Shown here in pieces: positions 30,299 to 32,190 of a DNA stretch of 32,190 nt. Each line of letters opens with the position of its first letter. Positions within the stretch are counted from its first letter, which is position 1. The position numbers and the translations under genes were made by a program. A model generated the notes under the pieces. The model worked only from the letters and a program-made list of their open reading frames with translations. It was not told where the DNA came from and did not search any database. This DNA comes from Chloroflexota bacterium. Lineage in GTDB: Bacteria; Chloroflexota; Dormibacteria; CF-121. The stretch is taken from positions 1-32,190 of the forward strand of contig VBEW01000041.1 of NCBI GenBank assembly GCA_005889225.1, read 5' to 3'.

Positions 30299-31476
30299 AG
30301 CGACTTCAGGCCGCGAAAGACGGGTATGGACTTCCACTCAAGGTCCTCGCTGGCGAGCGCCAGGCGAGGGCGCCGCGCCAACAGAGAGTTGATCGCGATC
30401 TGAGATTCGGCTCGAGCGAGCGCCGCTCCCAGACAGAAGTGGATGCCGTGGCCGAACTCAAGGTGGCGATTGGGGGATCGCTCAATATCGACGCGGTCGG
30501 GCTCCGGGAATTGAGCGAGGTCGCGATTCGCCGCACCGATCACCATGAACACCGTCTGCTCGGCGCCGATCAATGCACCGCCGATCTCTAGCTCGCGGGT
30601 TGAGCGCACCCCACGAAGCTGCACCGCTCCGTCGTAGCGCATCAGTTCCTCGACGGCGCCCGCGACCAGGCCGGGGCGCGTCCGCAGCTTCTCCAGCTGG
30701 TCCGGATTTTGGAGCAGCGCCAATAAGCCGTTCGCGATGGTGTCGGTGGTGGTCTCGTGCCCATTCATGAGCAAGAGGATCGCGTTGGCCAGCAGTTCCT
30801 CGGCGTTAAGCCGAGTGCCTTCGCTCTCGGCCTCGACCAGCCCGCTCATGATGGTGTCATCGGGATTGCGCCGCAGTCGCGCCGCGATCTCCCGAAAATA
30901 TTCCAGCAAAGTTTGCACGCTGTCGCGCGCTCTGGCTTCCGTTTCGGTCGCGCCCGCGGAGTATGCGATCACGTCGTCTGACCACCGCTTGAACTGGTCC
31001 CGATCTGCACGGGGCAGGCTCAACAACTCCATGACCACCATCACCGGTAGGGGATAGGCAAGGTCCGCGATGACGTCGATGTCGCGGTGGCCATCGATCG
31101 CGTCGAGTAGCTCGTCCACGATGGCCTGGATCCGGGGCCGCATGGCCTCGACGCGACGCGGCGTAAAGGCGCGATTGGCCAGTGCCCGTAGCCGGGTGTG
31201 CCGGGGCGGCTCTGAGAAGAGCATCATCTGTGACAGAACACGGCGGAGGGGATCCTCCACCTCGACCTTGAGGTCTCCCGCACCGCGCGCCAGTCGTGGA
31301 TCAGCGAGTGACGCCGCGACATCGGCGTACCGAGTTAGAACCCAGACCTGGTGCTCCTCATCCCAGTGCACCGGATCGCGCTCGCGCAGCGCAGCGTAAA
31401 CAGGATACGGATCTCGGTAGAACTCGGCGCTGAACAAGGAGGGCAGCGGGTCGAGGAATTCCGTGGTAGCGTCCAC
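30283..31476 (-). CDS. Cytochrome P450
   Basis: A 397-residue soluble bacterial P450 monooxygenase. It has the I-helix oxygen-activation motif NGHETTTD, the K-helix ExxR in EELMR, and the haem-binding loop FGHGIHFCLGAALARAE with Cys348 as the axial ligand. An N-terminal DPYPVYAALRERDPVHW and FSEPPRHTRLRALANRAFTPRRV are typical of class I actinobacterial-type enzymes. No ferredoxin, reductase or biosynthetic genes lie nearby, so the substrate is unknown and redox partners must be encoded elsewhere. The start is a GTG (31476) without a recognisable ribosome-binding site. It diverges from rpsF. Confidence 0.96.
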   Translation of the reverse strand: MDATTEFLDPLPSLFSAEFYRDPYPVYAALRERDPVHWDEEHQVWVLTRYADVAASLADPRLARGAGDLKVEVEDPLRRVLSQMMLFSEPPRHTRLRALANRAFTPRRVEAMRPRIQAIVDELLDAIDGHRDIDVIADLAYPLPVMVVMELLSLPRADRDQFKRWSDDVIAYSAGATETEARARDSVQTLLEYFREIAARLRRNPDDTIMSGLVEAESEGTRLNAEELLANAILLLMNGHETTTDTIANGLLALLQNPDQLEKLRTRPGLVAGAVEELMRYDGAVQLRGVRSTRELEIGGALIGAEQTVFMVIGAANRDLAQFPEPDRVDIERSPNRHLEFGHGIHFCLGAALARAESQIAINSLLARRPRLALASEDLEWKSIPVFRGLKSLPVCI

Positions 31477-31585
31477 GCTTCAATCGTGAGACCCTCAGGC
31501 ACGGGTTGCAAGGCGCCTTCGGGCGGCCGCTCTTTTTGATCTCGGGCGGCTGGCCATTCTTTGCTAAACTTACGAACGCTTTCCT

Positions 31586-31618
31586 GCTCCGCTGCCGCCC
31601 ACGGGCTATAACCGGAGC
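31586..31618 (+). promoter_or_regulatory. Hairpin in the rpsF leader (possible S6:S18 autoregulatory element)
   Basis: GCTCCG (31586-31591) pairs with CGGAGC (31613-31618) around an interior that can form a smaller CCG-CCCA-CGG hairpin. It lies 26 bases before the rpsF start. Many bacteria have an S6:S18-binding structure in this place. The match to that motif was judged by position and CCG content only, not by a covariance search. A TAAACT (31565-31570) just upstream may be the -10. Confidence 0.35.
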
Positions 31619-31644
31619 AAATCCCGTAGGAAAGGAGGTCCCGA

Positions 31645-31941
31645 TTGTCAGCGTATGAGTTGATGTATATCGTCAAGCCGGAGCTTGATGACCAGGCGGT
31701 CCAGCAGGAGATCGATAAGGTCGGCCAGCTGATCCAGACGAATGGGGGCCAGGTCAAGAAGGTCACCCCCTGGGGAAAGCGCCGACTCGCGTACAGCGTC
31801 AAGGATCAGCGGCAAAGGCATTACGTCGTCGAGGAGTTCGACCTCGTCCAGGCCAAAGTCCAGGAGGTCGAGCGCGTCTTGAGGATTTCGGACAGCGTGT
31901 TCCGTCATTTACTGGTTCGACAAGAAGAGGGCAAGAAATGA
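31645..31941 (+). CDS. rpsF: 30S ribosomal protein S6
   Basis: A 98-residue S6, which binds 16S rRNA together with S18 in the small-subunit platform. The family pattern is clear: AYELMYIVKPELDD, then GGQVKKVTPWGKRRLAYSV, then HYVVEEFD and VLRISDSVFRHLLVR. The start codon is TTG, supported by a very strong ribosome-binding site AAGGAGGT five bases upstream. The stop overlaps the ssb ATG by four bases (AATGA), the usual rpsF-ssb(-rpsR) operon. The length is normal for the family. Confidence 0.97.
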   Translation: MSAYELMYIVKPELDDQAVQQEIDKVGQLIQTNGGQVKKVTPWGKRRLAYSVKDQRQRHYVVEEFDLVQAKVQEVERVLRISDSVFRHLLVRQEEGKK

Positions 31942-32190
31942 ACCTGAACAAAGTGATGCTCATCGGCCGGCTTACCCGTGATCCCGAGATGCGCTATACG
32001 CCGAGCGGCTCGCCGGTGACGACCTTCTCACTGGCTACCAATCGCTATGGGCAGGGGCCGGACGGCGAGAAGAAGGAATACACCGACTACCACAACATCG
32101 TCGTGTGGAACATCGGCAAGCGCAACCTGGCTGAGATCTCCGGTCAGTATCTGCACAAAGGCAGCCTGGTTTATATCGAGGGCCGGCTGC
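31938..32190 (+). CDS. ssb: Single-stranded DNA-binding protein (partial, cut by window end)
   Basis: The first 84 codons of SSB, which coats single-stranded DNA in replication, repair and recombination. The OB-fold start MNLNKVMLIGRLTRDPEMRY, then FSLATNR, then DYHNIVVWNIGKRNLAE and GSLVYIEGRL are diagnostic. It begins inside the end of rpsF (ATGA). The acidic C-terminal tip is beyond the window. Confidence 0.96.
   Translation, partial: MNLNKVMLIGRLTRDPEMRYTPSGSPVTTFSLATNRYGQGPDGEKKEYTDYHNIVVWNIGKRNLAEISGQYLHKGSLVYIEGRL

Noticed and set aside
1-32190. CRISPR arrays, insertion sequences, attachment sites, prophage
   Set aside because: No regularly spaced direct repeats, transposase or integrase motifs, or repeats flanking the tRNA were seen by eye.

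Overview
The window is a 32.2 kb GC-rich bacterial chromosome segment (about 65-70% GC in the lines I counted) carrying mostly core genes. It holds about 31 protein genes, one tRNA-Val, two convincing terminators and several promoter elements. I saw no insertion sequence, prophage or CRISPR array. Several genes suggest a Chloroflexota-like soil lineage (for example Dormibacterota or Limnocylindria): a DUF5679 zinc ribbon, a DUF5317 membrane protein, paired single-domain TrkA-N proteins, AI-2E permeases, and an EF-G paralogue beside MoeA. This placement is inference, not proof.

Layout. 1-4074 (+): a FabF-type ketosynthase, gyrA, and a small membrane-anchored protein with a damaged start codon. 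4076-8030: a PocR-GAF-GGDEF diguanylate cyclase (-) diverging from a NarL-type histidine kinase/response regulator pair (+). 8031-14184 (+): a 24-residue hydrophobic microprotein with a strong terminator, then an unusual membrane sensor/HD-GYP/MFS fusion of lower GC, then DUF5317, an AI-2E permease, a metallophosphoesterase and two TrkA-N proteins. 14211-16989 (-): a zinc-ribbon protein, and the fatty-acid operon acpP-fabD-fabF. 17193-21940 (+): a FabH-like protein lacking all three catalytic residues, a third FabF, a soluble MgtE-type Mg2+ sensor and a variant NRAMP permease, tightly packed. 21926-24314 (-): a macrodomain protein, a PfkB kinase and two unknown proteins, facing a NUDIX hydrolase (+). 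24915-29698 (-): an EF-G paralogue, MoeA, a small unknown protein and a second AI-2E permease. 29762-30237 (+): a stand-alone HTH regulator and tRNA-Val(CAC). 30283-31476 (-): a cytochrome P450. 31645-end (+): rpsF and the start of ssb.

How the genes work together. Three FabF paralogues, FabD, ACP and a degenerate FabH-like protein make this a fatty-acid synthesis locus in two divergent halves. c-di-GMP signalling is represented by one cyclase and one HD-GYP phosphodiesterase. The phosphodiesterase is fused to a drug-exporter-like MFS module, which is the most unusual architecture here. The MgtE-type sensor next to a NRAMP permease without the usual Mn/Fe-binding methionine suggests a two-gene Mg2+ transport system. 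Macrodomain and NUDIX genes suggest ADP-ribose handling. Several genes have a TANNNT -10 box five to seven bases before the start codon, which points to leaderless transcripts.
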